64,000 nt of DNA from Streptomyces sp. CNH099 (GCA_000514715.1 AZWL01000007.1:186001-250000); one strand, 5' to 3'; counted from the stretch's first letter, positions 1 through 9,288 are shown. Notes: a model not told the origin generated them from the letters alone. Translations and numbers: made by a program.

Positions 1-43
1 CCGGTCCGCGTCTTCCGCGGGCACACGTCGCCGATCGCCTTTG

Positions 44-116
<73 letters not shown>

Positions 117-155
117 GCGCCGACACCCACCGCTTCGGGCGGGCGAACGAGCTAA

Positions 156-183
156 ATCTTAGCGGGAAGGCGCCCGGAAACAA
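156..183 (-). promoter_or_regulatory. Candidate promoter of tRNA-Ala
   Basis: On the minus strand TTGTTT (178-183) is followed after 16 bases by TAAGAT (156-161), a housekeeping-type -35/-10 pair about 40 bases before the tRNA-Ala 5' end. The sequence match is direct; promoter activity is inferred from position. Confidence 0.45.
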
Positions 184-213
184 AAATCGGTTTCCCTGCC
201 CTGCTCCGGCACC

Positions 214-849
214 TCACGTGTCGTCGCCGAGCACCGGCTCCGGCAGGCTGCCCGCGTTGTGCTCCAGCAGCCGCCAGCCGCACACCGACTCGCCCAGCAC
301 CGACCAGCTGCAGTTCGACAGCCCGCCCAGCGCCTCCCAGTTCCGCGGGTCCAGGCCCAGCAGCCGCCCGATCGTCGTCCGGATCGTGCCGCCGTGGCTG
401 ACCACCACCAGCGTCCCGCCGTCCGCCAGCTTGTCCGCGTGCGCCAGCACCACCGGCGCTGCCCGGTCCGCGACCTCGGTCTCCAGCTCACCGCCGCCGC
501 GCCGCACCGGCTCGCCGCGCTTCCACGCCGCGTACTGGTCGCCGTACCGCTCGATGATCTCCTCGTGCGTCAGCCCCTGCCAGACGCCCGCGTACGTCTC
601 CCGCAGCGCGCTGTCGTACGTCACCTCAAGGGCCGTCAGCGACGCCAGCTCCGTGGCCGTGGTCCGCGTGCGCAGCAGGTCGGAGCAGATCATCGCGTCC
701 GGCCGCAGCGCCGCCAGCAGCCGGGCGGCGCGGCGCGCCTGCAGCACGCCGGCCTCCGTCAGCTCGATGTCGGTCTGGCCCTGGAAGCGGCGCTCCAGGT
801 TCCACGCCGTCTGGCCGTGCCGCCACAGCACGATCCGGCGGTCACGCAT
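214..849 (-). CDS. Histidine phosphatase family protein (phosphoglycerate-mutase-like)
   Basis: The 211-aa protein belongs to the cytosolic branch-1 histidine phosphatase superfamily. The phospho-accepting histidine lies in WRHGQT near residue 11, the acid/base Glu is in the RETYAGVWQG segment, and the second catalytic histidine is in VVSHGG near residue 150. Length and motifs fit a small broad-specificity phosphatase better than glycolytic phosphoglycerate mutase, which is longer. Its start overlaps the end of rsfS by 8 bases, so the two are translationally coupled. In streptomycetes a phosphatase of this type follows rsfS. The physiological substrate cannot be read from sequence. Confidence 0.88.
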   Translation of the reverse strand: MRDRRIVLWRHGQTAWNLERRFQGQTDIELTEAGVLQARRAARLLAALRPDAMICSDLLRTRTTATELASLTALEVTYDSALRETYAGVWQGLTHEEIIERYGDQYAAWKRGEPVRRGGGELETEVADRAAPVVLAHADKLADGGTLVVVSHGGTIRTTIGRLLGLDPRNWEALGGLSNCSWSVLGESVCGWRLLEHNAGSLPEPVLGDDT

Positions 850-1273
850 CCCGGCGGGCCCCCTCGCCGTGCGCCTCGGCGTGCTCCGCGGCGCGCCCGC
901 GGGTGGCCGCCGCGTCCGGCGGCAGCGCCAGCTCGGGGCAGTCCTTCCACAGCCGCTCCAGCGCGTAGAACACCCGCTCCTCGGAGTGCTGCACGTGGAC
1001 CACGATGTCGGAGAAGTCCAGCAGGACCCAGCGGCCGTCCCGCTCGCCCTCGCGCCGCACCGGCTTGGCGCCGCGCTCTTTCAGCAGCGCCTCCTCGATG
1101 CCGTCCACGATCGCCTTGACCTGCCGGTCGTTGGGCGCCGAGGCGAGCAGGAAGGCGTCGGTGATGGCGAGGACGTCGCTGACGTCGTACGCGACGATGT
1201 CGTGCGCGAGCTTGTCGGCGGCGGCCTGCGCCGCGGTGCTGACCAGGTCGATGGAGCGGTCCGTTGCGGTCAC
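842..1273 (-). CDS. rsfS: Ribosome silencing factor RsfS
   Basis: The 143-aa protein matches the RsfS (Iojap/DUF143) family, which binds ribosomal protein L14 and blocks joining of the 30S and 50S subunits in slow growth. Family signatures visible are AYDVSDVLAITDAFLL, NDRQVKAIVDGIEE and WVLLDFSDIVVHV. The GTG at 1273 (VTATDRS) was chosen because the family homology begins there; an in-frame ATG 54 bases upstream adds a non-conserved leader. The C-terminal 30 residues are Ala/Glu/Arg-rich and unconserved. Order nadD, LCP gene, rsfS, phosphatase is the usual streptomycete arrangement. Confidence 0.93.
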   Translation of the reverse strand: MTATDRSIDLVSTAAQAAADKLAHDIVAYDVSDVLAITDAFLLASAPNDRQVKAIVDGIEEALLKERGAKPVRREGERDGRWVLLDFSDIVVHVQHSEERVFYALERLWKDCPELALPPDAAATRGRAAEHAEAHGEGARRDA

Positions 1274-1373
1274 GGGCGGGGCTGTCCACTTCTGTCGGGA
1301 ACTCGGGGTATCACTACGGATACACATTCCAGGATCTCACGCCCGTACGACAGCCCCGCGGCTCCCGGCATCG

Positions 1374-3113
1374 TCACCCCTCGTAGTCCTCCCCGAGGAC
1401 GACCGTCACGTCCGCGTTCGCCGGCGTCTCCCCCTCGGCCACCGCCTTCTCCGGCAGCCCCAGCGTCTTCGCGACCTGCACGGCCTGCTCCTTCGCCGCC
1501 GCGTCCGCGTAGCGCACCTCGGAGGTCTCCGCCGGCTCCGCCGCCTGGCCGCCGTCGACGACCGTGAACCCGCCGTTGACCAGCGCGACCTTCGCCGCCT
1601 CCGCCGGCTCCGCGCCGCCGGCGCCGTTCTGCACGCTGACCCGCGGGGCCGCGGCCCCCGCGGGGTTCTTGACGGTGCCGCCGAGCACGTCCTCGACCAC
1701 CTTCTCCGTGGCCCGCTCACTGGGCCGGCCGTCGTCGCCGACCTCCAGCGTCTCGGTCGCGTACGCGCCCTCCTTGGCCAGCTCGGACAGCGACGCCAGG
1801 GACGCGGCCAGCTCGGCTTCGGACAGCGACGGGTCGAGCACCATGCCCATGGACTTGACCAGGCTCTTGGCGTCGGCCGGGGCGCTCGGCAGGTTCTTCA
1901 GCACCGCGTGCATGACCTGCCCGAACCGCCGGAGCTGCGCCGTCTGCGGCTCGCCGTCCGCGAGGTGGGTGGCGTAGGCGATGGCCGCCTCGCCGTTGAG
2001 GCGCTGCTTCCGGCCCTTCTCGACCAGCGGGTCGTCGCCCTTCTTCGCCCCGGGCACGGTGGCGTCGGCGTCGAGGGTGATGCCGCCGACGCCCTCCACG
2101 AGGATCTCCAGGTACGGGGTGTCCAGCCGCCAGCTGCCCTTGATGTGCGAGCCCAGCAGCGCGTCGATCGCGTCCCGGGTGGCGCCCGCGCCCTGCTCGT
2201 CGACGGCCTGGCCGAGGGTGGTGGCGGTGCCGTCGTCGCCGGAGACGGCGAGGTCGTTGGGGAGCAGCACGGTGGTGCCCTGGCCGGTGGTGGCGTTGTT
2301 CACGAGCAGCGCGGTGGCGCTGCCCCCGCCGTCGGTGTCGTGCAGGTGCACCACGAGCGTGTCGCGCTTGTCCTTGCCGGCCGCCGCGGGCCCGGACTCG
2401 CCGCCGGACATGAAGGGGAGGCGGTCGGTGGCCCACAGGTATCCGCCGCCGCCGAGCACGGCGAGGACCACGGCCAGCAGCAGCGCGATCCGGCGGTTGC
2501 GGCCGCGGCGCTTGGCCTCCTCGCGGCGCTCGGTGCGGCTCTCGGTGAACTTCAGCCAGTCGATGACGTCTTCGGAGGACTCGGTCTCGTCCTCGACGAA
2601 GGAGAACTGCTCGGTGGCGTACTCGCGCGGCTCGTGCGGCGGGCCGCCCCCGGGGCCGGCGGCGGGGTCCGGCGGGCGCTGGTGCGGGATGCGCCCCCGG
2701 TCGGCGTCGGGCGGCACGGAGGTCACGGGCTGCTCGCCGGAGGCGGCGGCCGGGCCGTAGGGGTCGTAGTCGTAGTCGTACCCGACGGCCGGGGGCGGGG
2801 CGTGCGGGGCGTAGTGCTGCTGGGCCCGGGGGTGGTAGGCCTGGGGCTGGGGAGCCTGCGGGTGGGGGGCCTCGGCGGGGTAGTGCTGCGGGGGGACCTG
2901 CTGCGGGGGCGGCGCCTGCTGGGGCGGCCGGGCGTACGGGTCGTAGTCGTACCCGTAGCCGGCGGACGGGTCCCCGTAGCCCTGACCGCCGGGGTCCTGG
3001 GCGGCCCCCTGCTGGTCGTAGTCGTAGCCCTGCTCTCCGTACGGGTCGTAGCCGTGGGTGTAGGGGTCCCGGTACGGGTCGTGGCCCTGCGGGCCGCGGT
3101 ATCCGTCGTTCAC
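1374..3113 (-). CDS. LCP (LytR-CpsA-Psr)-like membrane protein with LytR_C domain
   Basis: The 579-aa protein has a long Tyr/Gln/Pro/Asp-rich cytoplasmic N-terminus (about 200 residues, with repeated DYDPY motifs), one transmembrane helix near residues 209-228, an extracellular LCP-like domain (about 245-430) and a C-terminal LytR_C domain. LCP enzymes transfer lipid-linked glycopolymers to peptidoglycan. Several hallmark charged residues of the active LCP site are not evident here: the start of the domain reads RDTLVVHLHDTDG rather than an RSDT-type motif, and the late motif is LRRFGQ. It may therefore be a non-catalytic member. GTG at 3113 is preferred over the ATG at 3137 because AAGGGG lies just upstream of it. 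It is transcribed with nadD and rsfS. Streptomycete orthologues have been linked to the spore-wall complex (recollection, not checked). Confidence 0.82.
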   Translation of the reverse strand: MNDGYRGPQGHDPYRDPYTHGYDPYGEQGYDYDQQGAAQDPGGQGYGDPSAGYGYDYDPYARPPQQAPPPQQVPPQHYPAEAPHPQAPQPQAYHPRAQQHYAPHAPPPAVGYDYDYDPYGPAAASGEQPVTSVPPDADRGRIPHQRPPDPAAGPGGGPPHEPREYATEQFSFVEDETESSEDVIDWLKFTESRTERREEAKRRGRNRRIALLLAVVLAVLGGGGYLWATDRLPFMSGGESGPAAAGKDKRDTLVVHLHDTDGGGSATALLVNNATTGQGTTVLLPNDLAVSGDDGTATTLGQAVDEQGAGATRDAIDALLGSHIKGSWRLDTPYLEILVEGVGGITLDADATVPGAKKGDDPLVEKGRKQRLNGEAAIAYATHLADGEPQTAQLRRFGQVMHAVLKNLPSAPADAKSLVKSMGMVLDPSLSEAELAASLASLSELAKEGAYATETLEVGDDGRPSERATEKVVEDVLGGTVKNPAGAAAPRVSVQNGAGGAEPAEAAKVALVNGGFTVVDGGQAAEPAETSEVRYADAAAKEQAVQVAKTLGLPEKAVAEGETPANADVTVVLGEDYEG

Positions 3114-3209
3114 TGGTGCCCCTTCCATAATGGGCATCCCCGCCCACGGTCCCCCCGTGCTTACCCTGCGCCCCCCGTACGGCCCCCGCCGCCCCGTAGA
3201 TCCTGCGCG

Positions 3210-3800
3210 TCAGTCCCCGTCGCGGTAAAGCCTTCGCTTGTTGATGTAGCGCACAACCCCGTCAGGCACCAAATACCAGACGGGTTCGCCGCGAGCCACC
3301 CGTTCCCGGCAATCCGTGGACGAGATGGCGAGCGCCGGGACCTCGACCAGCGACACCCTGCCCTCCGGCAGCCCGGGGTCGTGCAACCGGTGTCCGGGTC
3401 TGGTCACCCCGATGAAGTGGGCGAGCGCGAACAGCTCCTCGGCGCCCCGCCAGGTGAAGATCTGGGAGAGCGCGTCCGCGCCCGTGATGAAGAACAGCTC
3501 GGCGTCCGGTTCGAGCGCGTGCAGCTCCCGGAGCGTGTCGATCGTGTACGTCGGGCCGTCGCGGTCGATGTCGATGCGGCTGACCGAGAACTGCGGGTTC
3601 GACGCGGTCGCGATCACGGTCATCAGATAGCGGTCCTCGCGCGGCGAGACCACCTTGTCGCCCTTCTGCCAGGGCTCTCCCGTGGGCACGAAGATCACCT
3701 CGTCGAGGTGGAAGCGGGCCGCGACCTCGCTCGCGGCCACCAGGTGCCCGTGGTGGACGGGGTCGAACGTCCCGCCCATCACCCCCAGCCTGCGCTTCAC
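3210..3800 (-). CDS. nadD: Nicotinate-nucleotide adenylyltransferase
   Basis: NadD adenylates nicotinate mononucleotide in NAD synthesis. The 196-aa protein shows the nucleotidyltransferase motif [13 protein letters not shown] with its HxGH core near the N-terminus, and the C-terminal ISSTxxR motif (ISSTDCRER) typical of the family. The GTG at 3800 ([10 protein letters not shown]) places the catalytic motif 8 residues in, as in relatives; the frame stays open further upstream but without homology. The small membrane-protein gene ends 5 bases before this start, so they are co-transcribed. Confidence 0.94.
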   Translation of the reverse strand: MKRRLGVMGGTFDPVHHGHLVAASEVAARFHLDEVIFVPTGEPWQKGDKVVSPREDRYLMTVIATASNPQFSVSRIDIDRDGPTYTIDTLRELHALEPDAELFFITGADALSQIFTWRGAEELFALAHFIGVTRPGHRLHDPGLPEGRVSLVEVPALAISSTDCRERVARGEPVWYLVPDGVVRYINKRRLYRDGD

Positions 3801-3805
3801 CGCCG

Positions 3806-3985
3806 TCAGCGGTCCCGGTTGAAGCGGGTGGTGATGAACAGCAGGAGCAGCAGGATGAACAGGGCGCTCCCGCCGACGAAGTACGCGTTGAGGGTGGAGC
3901 CCTCGCTCTCGTGGCCGCCCCCGCCGCTCTCGGACGCGGAGGCGAGGGACACGGCGAGGTCGTGGGCGGCGGTCAGAGCACTCAT
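3806..3985 (-). CDS. Small single-pass membrane protein upstream of nadD
   Basis: The 59-aa protein has a Gly/Ser/Glu-rich N-terminal half and one strong hydrophobic helix ending in [10 protein letters not shown], a short basic cytoplasmic tail. No known domain is recognised. ATG at 3985 was chosen; a GTG two codons upstream (3991) is also possible. It lies directly before nadD with a 5-base gap, an arrangement I remember from other streptomycetes, which supports it being a real gene. Function unknown. Confidence 0.72.
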   Translation of the reverse strand: MSALTAAHDLAVSLASASESGGGGHESEGSTLNAYFVGGSALFILLLLLFITTRFNRDR

Positions 3986-4224
3986 GGTCACTGTGGCCAA
4001 TCCGGTGTCGTCGGGTGGGCGTGCCTCGACATCGTAAGCGGGCCAGCGGCACGGCCCCACGTCGGCTCCGCCATCGGGGGCGACGGGGGGACTGTACGAC
4101 GGCGGCCGGCGAGGTCACCGCCGGGTACGGGTGCCGTGACGAACCTGCTACGGAACTCCCCGCCGCGCCGGCCCGTTCTCGCACTAGCCTTGGGGGTCAG
4201 ACGTACGGGGAGGGGACGGACAGC

Positions 4225-5298
4225 ATGCCTGAACTCAACAAGAACGTGCCAAGCCGGGAACGCAAGAGGTTCCCGGGCATCTCCTCGCGGGCGTACGAGC
4301 ACCCGGCCGACCGCTCCGCGCTCGTCTCGCTGCGCAAGCTCACCGGATTCGACAAGGTCTTCAAGGCGATCTCCGGCATGCTGCCGGAGCGCTCGCTGCG
4401 GCTGCTGTTCCTCTCCGACTCGGTGCGGGTCAGCGACCAGCAGTTCCAGCACCTGCACGACATGCTGCGGGACGCCTGTTACATCCTGGACCTGGAGAAG
4501 GTCCCGCAGATGTACGTCAAGCAGGACCCCCAGCCGAACGCGATGTGCATCGGCATGGACGAGCCGATCATCGTGGTCACCACCGGCCTCGTCGAGATGC
4601 TCGACGAGGAGGAGATGCGGGCCGTCGTCGGGCACGAGGTGGGCCACGCCCTCTCGGGCCACTCGGTGTACCGCACGATCATGCTCTTCCTCACCAACCT
4701 CGCCCTCGCGCTCGCCTGGATCCCGCTGGGCGCCCTGGCGATCCGGGCCATCATCGCCGCGCTGCTGGAGTGGTTCCGCAAGTCGGAGCTGTCCGCGGAC
4801 CGCGCGGGGCTGCTCGTCGGGCAGGACCTGGAGGCGTCGATGCGCGGGCTGATGAAGCTCGCCGGCGGCAACCACCTGCACGAGATGAACGTCGACGCGT
4901 TCCTCGCGCAGGCCGAGGAGTACGACCGCGGCGGCGACGTCCGCGACTCCGTCCTGAAGATCCTCAACGTGCTGCCGCGCAGCCACCCGTTCACCACCAT
5001 CCGCGCCGCCGAGCTGAAGCGGTGGTCGGAGAGCCGCGACTACCAGCGGATCATGGACGGTCACTACCCGCGGCGCAACGAGGACAAGGAGGCCTCCGCG
5101 CGCGACTCCATCCGCGAGTCGGCCAGCAGCTACGCGGACACGGTCAAGAACAGCAAGGACCCGCTGCTGCGGCTCGTGAACGACATCGCGGGCGGCACCG
5201 CCGACATAGGCGGCAAGCTGCGGGACCGCTTCAACAGCCGCGGCTCCGGCGGCTCCGCCCCGTCGGACGGCGGCCCCTCGGACGCCTCGCCCAACTGA
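4225..5298 (+). CDS. M48-family membrane zinc metalloprotease (HtpX-like)
   Basis: The 357-aa protein contains the zinc-binding motif HExxH in VGHEVGHALSGH near residue 136, a hydrophobic pair of segments just after it (about 150-180), and a downstream metal-ligand region around ELSADRAGLL. These are M48 peptidase features; HtpX-type enzymes degrade misfolded membrane proteins. The first 75 residues lack a signal peptide, so the N-terminus is probably cytoplasmic. ATG at 4225 follows GGGGAGGGGA at 4207-4216. It is divergent from the nadD operon and ends at a strong hairpin. Confidence 0.9.
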   Translation: MPELNKNVPSRERKRFPGISSRAYEHPADRSALVSLRKLTGFDKVFKAISGMLPERSLRLLFLSDSVRVSDQQFQHLHDMLRDACYILDLEKVPQMYVKQDPQPNAMCIGMDEPIIVVTTGLVEMLDEEEMRAVVGHEVGHALSGHSVYRTIMLFLTNLALALAWIPLGALAIRAIIAALLEWFRKSELSADRAGLLVGQDLEASMRGLMKLAGGNHLHEMNVDAFLAQAEEYDRGGDVRDSVLKILNVLPRSHPFTTIRAAELKRWSESRDYQRIMDGHYPRRNEDKEASARDSIRESASSYADTVKNSKDPLLRLVNDIAGGTADIGGKLRDRFNSRGSGGSAPSDGGPSDASPN

Positions 5299-5350
5299 GC
5301 ACCGTCCCCCTCCGCTCAGCACACAGCGCCCACCGTACGCAGAATCCAGA

Positions 5351-5390
5351 ACGCCGTCGCCGCCCCGTCGTCCCGGGGCGGCGACGGCGT
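5351..5390. terminator. Bidirectional hairpin between M48 gene and membrane-protein gene
   Basis: A perfect 16-bp stem (5351-5366 with 5375-5390) closes an 8-base loop between two convergent genes. There is no T tract, as is common for streptomycete terminators. Confidence 0.75.
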
Positions 5391-5449
5391 TCCGGCCGTG
5401 TGCGGGCGGCGCTTCCGGCCGTACGTACGGGGTCCGGGTGCCGCGCGCC

Positions 5450-6532
5450 CTACGACGGGCGCGTCGCCTGCCCCGTGTCCAGCACGCCGCACAGCGACCC
5501 GCTCAACTGCCCCGGCGTGGCGAAGGGGTTCGTCCCCTGCGGCGCCTTCTGCGGGTCCCGCTCGCCGGCCAGCAGCGGCCGCAGATACCCCGCGGCGTCC
5601 GCGGTGCACGCCAGCGGCCCGGCGGTCAGCGCGGTCTCGGCCAGCTCCAGGTGGCCGTCGCGCAGGTCGTCGTGGTCGAAGCGGATGCGCACCTGGCGGC
5701 GCACGGTGAACAGCGACGCGTCCTCGGCCGCCGACGCGGAGGCGTCGGCCGGGCGCAGCGCGTAGACGAAGACGTGGTCGGCGCTGACCTCCAGCTCCTG
5801 GTCGCTGACCTCCGCGTACCGCACGGCGCCGTCGACCCGTACGTTCCGGTGGGCCAGCCGCACGTGCTCGGGGTCGAAGCGGACCATCCAGCCGGTCGCG
5901 GCGTGCCGGCCGTCGTCGGCGGGGCGGGCGAGGCTCTGGTCGAACTGCCCGTGCTGCTGCGGGTCGAGCCGGATGCGCACGTCGCGGACCTTGCCGCCGG
6001 TGAGCGTGTGGGCGTCGATCGCCGAGGTGACGAGGTAGTCCTTGCTGACGGTGAGCGCCTGGACGACCTGCTCCTCGGTGAAGTGCCGGGTCGACTCCGG
6101 ATCGTCCGGCAGTTCGATGCCGGCGGCGCCGGTGCCGAAGTCCTGCGCCGGGCTGTCCGCGATCAGCTCCGCCGGGTCGCCGCCGGGCACCGGGCCCTCG
6201 GGCGTCAGCGGGATGACGCTGCTGCGCAGCGGCGCCGCGGCGGGGTTGCCGGGCTGCCGGTAGGGGTGGCGTACGCCCATGTAGATGGCGGTGCCGAAGG
6301 CGAGCGCGATGAGCAGCACGAGCACGAGGGCCTGCCGGGAGGCGCCGGGGCGCTGGGGGCGGCGGCTGCGTACGGCGGGGGTGTGGTCGCCGACGCGCTC
6401 GCGGGCGGAGTACTCCTCCAGCCGGGCAGCCTTGACGAACGCCTCATCGAAAACGATGGAGCGGTACTCGTCGTCTCCGCCTCCCGGGGCGCGCTCGGGT
6501 GTCCCGTCAGGCGGGCCATCGTGCCCGGCCAT
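5450..6532 (-). CDS. Membrane-anchored protein with FDEAFV N-terminal motif
   Basis: The 360-aa protein has a short cytoplasmic region containing VFDEAFVKAARLEEYSA, one transmembrane helix (LVLVLLIALAFGTAIYMG, near residues 70-88) and a long extracytoplasmic domain of about 265 residues with no family I recognise. ATG at 6532 was chosen because the conserved motif lies 20-45 residues downstream. The next upstream gene on the same strand encodes a shorter protein with the same N-terminal motif, so they are paralogues. Position before proA suggests the streptomycete pair I remember as SCO2583/SCO2584, one of which was reported to interact with the spore-wall complex (recollection). The domain function is unknown. 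Confidence 0.8.
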   Translation of the reverse strand: MAGHDGPPDGTPERAPGGGDDEYRSIVFDEAFVKAARLEEYSARERVGDHTPAVRSRRPQRPGASRQALVLVLLIALAFGTAIYMGVRHPYRQPGNPAAAPLRSSVIPLTPEGPVPGGDPAELIADSPAQDFGTGAAGIELPDDPESTRHFTEEQVVQALTVSKDYLVTSAIDAHTLTGGKVRDVRIRLDPQQHGQFDQSLARPADDGRHAATGWMVRFDPEHVRLAHRNVRVDGAVRYAEVSDQELEVSADHVFVYALRPADASASAAEDASLFTVRRQVRIRFDHDDLRDGHLELAETALTAGPLACTADAAGYLRPLLAGERDPQKAPQGTNPFATPGQLSGSLCGVLDTGQATRPS

Positions 6533-6732
6533 ATACAGAAGAGTAGGTCCGCTGCGCCCCGCGTAAACCGCAGGGCCCACGCCAACTTCCCGCCGCGCCA
6601 TCGGGTGCCGCCCGCGCCCGCAGGGCGTAGGGGGAGGGTGGGGGCCAAACGGGGCGCAAGCGGTTGCCTGCGCGGCGCCGGAGCGCGCCGGGCGCGCGGC
6701 CGGCCCCGGATCGGCCGGGGGTCGGTCCGACG

Positions 6733-7224
6733 TCAGCCCGGCGTCAGCGAGGGCTCGCGGGCGTCCGCGCCGGTCGTGGCGGACGGGGTGGAGCCGCCGG
6801 GGGGAGGGGCGTCCTCGCGGCCGTCGGGGCCGGAGCGGTAGACCGCGGCGAAGGACAGCGCGACTATGCCGACGCCCAGGAGCAGGGCGAGCAGCAGGGC
6901 GACGGGGCGCTGCCAGTGCCCGTGGCCGCGGTACGGGCGCAGGGCGCCGCCGTAGGGGCCGTACGGGTCGGGAGCGTCCGGATCGTCCCAGTCGTCGTAC
7001 TCCCGCTCGTCCTGCGCGGCGTCGTCGAGGACGGCCTCGGCCTGGGCCCGCGCCTCCGCGGCGCCGACCATGCGCTCCACGGCGCTGGGCTCGTGGAACT
7101 GGGCCGAACGGACGAAGTCCTCATCGAGGACCACGGCCGCGAACTCTTCGTCCGCGCCTCCGTGGTGGTGGCTGTCGGGCTCGTCACCGTCGGCGAACGG
7201 CCTGCCCCCCACATCGTCCGGCAC
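6733..7224 (-). CDS. Small membrane protein, paralogue of the downstream gene
   Basis: The 163-aa protein has an acidic cytoplasmic region with VVLDEDFVRSAQFHEPSA (near residues 30-48), an Asp/Tyr/Pro-rich linker, one transmembrane helix (about 108-128) and a short 35-residue outer tail rich in Pro, Gly and Ser. Nearly half of a 28-residue N-terminal stretch is identical to the neighbour at 5450-6532. It lacks that neighbour's large extracytoplasmic domain. It is on the same strand and 200 bp upstream of it. Function unknown. Confidence 0.78.
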   Translation of the reverse strand: MPDDVGGRPFADGDEPDSHHHGGADEEFAAVVLDEDFVRSAQFHEPSAVERMVGAAEARAQAEAVLDDAAQDEREYDDWDDPDAPDPYGPYGGALRPYRGHGHWQRPVALLLALLLGVGIVALSFAAVYRSGPDGREDAPPPGGSTPSATTGADAREPSLTPG

Positions 7225-7315
7225 CCGGCCAGCGTAAACCGGGACGGTCCGGATGCGCCAGGCAGCGGGTGATTCCGCCGACCGGTCCCGGCCATCGCCG
7301 GGGGCCGCCGGGGCG

Positions 7316-8593
7316 CTACTGCCCCTTCAGCTGCCCGTCGCCGGTGACGACGTACTTCGTGGACGTCAGCTCCGGCAGCCCCATCGGCCCGCGCGCGTGC
7401 AGCTTCTGCGTGGAGATGCCGATCTCGGCGCCGAAGCCGAACTCCGCGCCGTCGGTGAACCGGGTGGAGGCGTTGACCATGACCGCCGCGGAGTCCACCA
7501 GGGCGGTGAAGCGGCGGGCCGCGCCGGTGTCGCGGGTGACGATCGCCTCGGTGTGCCCGGAGGACCAGCGGCGGATGTGGCCCACCGCGTCGTCCAGGGA
7601 GCGGACCACCGCCGCGGCGATGTCGTACGACAGGTACTCCGCCGCCCAGTCGGCGTCGTCGGCGAGCGGCACCTCCACGCCGGCCGCGGCGCCCGCCTTC
7701 ACCCAGGAGTCGTCGCCGTGCACGGTGACGCCCGCGGCCCCCAGGGCCGCGAGGGCGCGGGGCAGGAAGACGTCGGCGACGGACTGGTGCACGAGCACGG
7801 TCTCGGCGGCGTTGCACACGCTGGGGCGCTGCGCCTTGGAGTTGACGAGGATCTTCTCGGCCAGGTCGAGGTCGGCGTGCTCGTCCACGTACACGTGGCA
7901 GTTGCCGGTGCCGGTCTCGATCACCGGGACCGTGGACTCCTCGACGACGGTGCGGATGAGGCCGGCGCCGCCGCGCGGGATCAGCACGTCGACCAGGCCG
8001 CGGGCGCGCATCAGCTCGTGCACCGACGCGCGGCTCTGCCCGGGCACCAGCTGCACCGCGTCCGGCGGCAGCCCGGCGGCGGCGAGGGCGTCGCGGAGCA
8101 CGGCGACGAGGGCGGAGTTCGAGGCGTACGCGGAGGAGGAGCCGCGCAGCAGCACCGCGTTGCCCGACTTCAGGCAGAGCGCGGCGGCGTCGGCGGTGAC
8201 GTTGGGCCGGCCCTCGTAGATGATGCCGACGACGCCCAGCGGCACCCGCAGCTGGCGCAGCTCCAGCCCGTTCGGCAGGGTGGAGCCGCGGACCACCTCC
8301 CCGACGGGGTCAGGCAGCCCGGCGACGTCCCGGACGTCGGAGGCGACGCCGGCGATCCGCTCCTCGGTCAGCGTCAGCCGGTCCACCATCGCGTCGGAGA
8401 CCCCGTCGGCCCGGGCCCGGGCGACGTCCTCGGCGTTCGCCGCGACGACCTCCGCGGCGCGCGCCCGGAGCGCGTCGGCGACGGCCAGCAGGGCGGCGTC
8501 CTTGGCCGCCCGCGGCAGCGGGGCGATCATCGCCGCCGCGGTGCGGGCCCGCTGGGCGGCCTGGCGGACCGGGGACTCGGTTTCGCTGCTCAT
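7316..8593 (-). CDS. proA: Gamma-glutamyl phosphate reductase
   Basis: ProA reduces gamma-glutamyl phosphate to glutamate semialdehyde with NADPH, the second step of proline synthesis. The 425-aa protein is aldehyde-dehydrogenase-like; visible signatures are [20 protein letters not shown], the nucleotide-fold segment [12 protein letters not shown] and the catalytic cysteine in [11 protein letters not shown] at 8593 (MSSETES) was taken over an upstream ATG at 8626 because homology begins there. Its partner proB lies 0.9 kb away on the same strand, separated by one unknown gene. Confidence 0.95.
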   Translation of the reverse strand: MSSETESPVRQAAQRARTAAAMIAPLPRAAKDAALLAVADALRARAAEVVAANAEDVARARADGVSDAMVDRLTLTEERIAGVASDVRDVAGLPDPVGEVVRGSTLPNGLELRQLRVPLGVVGIIYEGRPNVTADAAALCLKSGNAVLLRGSSSAYASNSALVAVLRDALAAAGLPPDAVQLVPGQSRASVHELMRARGLVDVLIPRGGAGLIRTVVEESTVPVIETGTGNCHVYVDEHADLDLAEKILVNSKAQRPSVCNAAETVLVHQSVADVFLPRALAALGAAGVTVHGDDSWVKAGAAAGVEVPLADDADWAAEYLSYDIAAAVVRSLDDAVGHIRRWSSGHTEAIVTRDTGAARRFTALVDSAAVMVNASTRFTDGAEFGFGAEIGISTQKLHARGPMGLPELTSTKYVVTGDGQLKGQ

Positions 8594-8802
8594 GCCCAGC
8601 AGGGTAGTCGCCGGCGCCGGCCTCACGGACGGTCCGTATCACTCCGCGAGACGGCGGCATGAACAGGTGCACGCTCCCGCGCGGCGCCCGGTGCCCGTGC
8701 GCCGGTAGCCGCCCGGGGGCGCGGACCGCATGGCGCGCGCCGGGTGGTACGCCCTCCCACTACGGAACCCGGCGCCCGGAACCCGCGCCGCGGCTCGGCC
8801 GC

Positions 8803-9288
8803 TCAGAACGGGTGCACCCCCACCGGCACCGCCGGAGCCGGCCCGTATCCGTCGGCGATGCGCTGGTGGTACGTCTCCCGCGCGATCACCTCCAGGCCGA
8901 CGATCTCCCACGGCGGCAGCTGCGCCGACGCCCGGTGCTCCCCCCAGAGCCGCAGCGCGACGGCCGCCGCGTCATGCAGGTCGCGGGCTTCCTCCCAGTA
9001 GCGGATCTCGGCGTGGTCGTTGGCGTAGCGGCTGGTGAGCAGGAAGGGGTGGTCGTGCGCCAGCCGCTCCAGACCGCGTCTGATCTCCTTCAGCGGGGCC
9101 TCGGGGCCGGAGACGCTCAGCGTGACGTGCCACAGCCGGTGGACGCCGTCCGCGTCGGGCACCCCGTCGTCCGCCGCGGGCACCGGCTCCCCCGCGCCGC
9201 CCGTCCGTGCACCTCCGGTCCCCTTGACGCTGGTCAGCGTCCGCTGTACCGATCCACGGGGCAGCGCCCCTGGACGCCCTTGTGTCAC
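8803..9288 (-). CDS. Unknown conserved protein between proB and proA
   Basis: The 161-aa protein has no domain I can name. Its C-terminal two thirds look strongly conserved in style (YWEEARDLHDAAAVALRL, PPWEIVGLEVI), while the first 45 residues are low-complexity. No signal peptide or membrane helix is seen, so it is probably cytosolic. GTG at 9288 was chosen because AGGAGG lies 6 bases upstream of it; earlier in-frame codons lack such a site. Same strand as proB and proA. It matches the position of a hypothetical gene between proA and proB in other streptomycetes. Confidence 0.8.
   Translation of the reverse strand: MTQGRPGALPRGSVQRTLTSVKGTGGARTGGAGEPVPAADDGVPDADGVHRLWHVTLSVSGPEAPLKEIRRGLERLAHDHPFLLTSRYANDHAEIRYWEEARDLHDAAAVALRLWGEHRASAQLPPWEIVGLEVIARETYHQRIADGYGPAPAVPVGVHPF

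Noticed and set aside
1005-4037. 1010-codon plus-strand open frame
   Set aside because: It is antisense to the LCP gene and nadD, which have clear motifs; this one has none.
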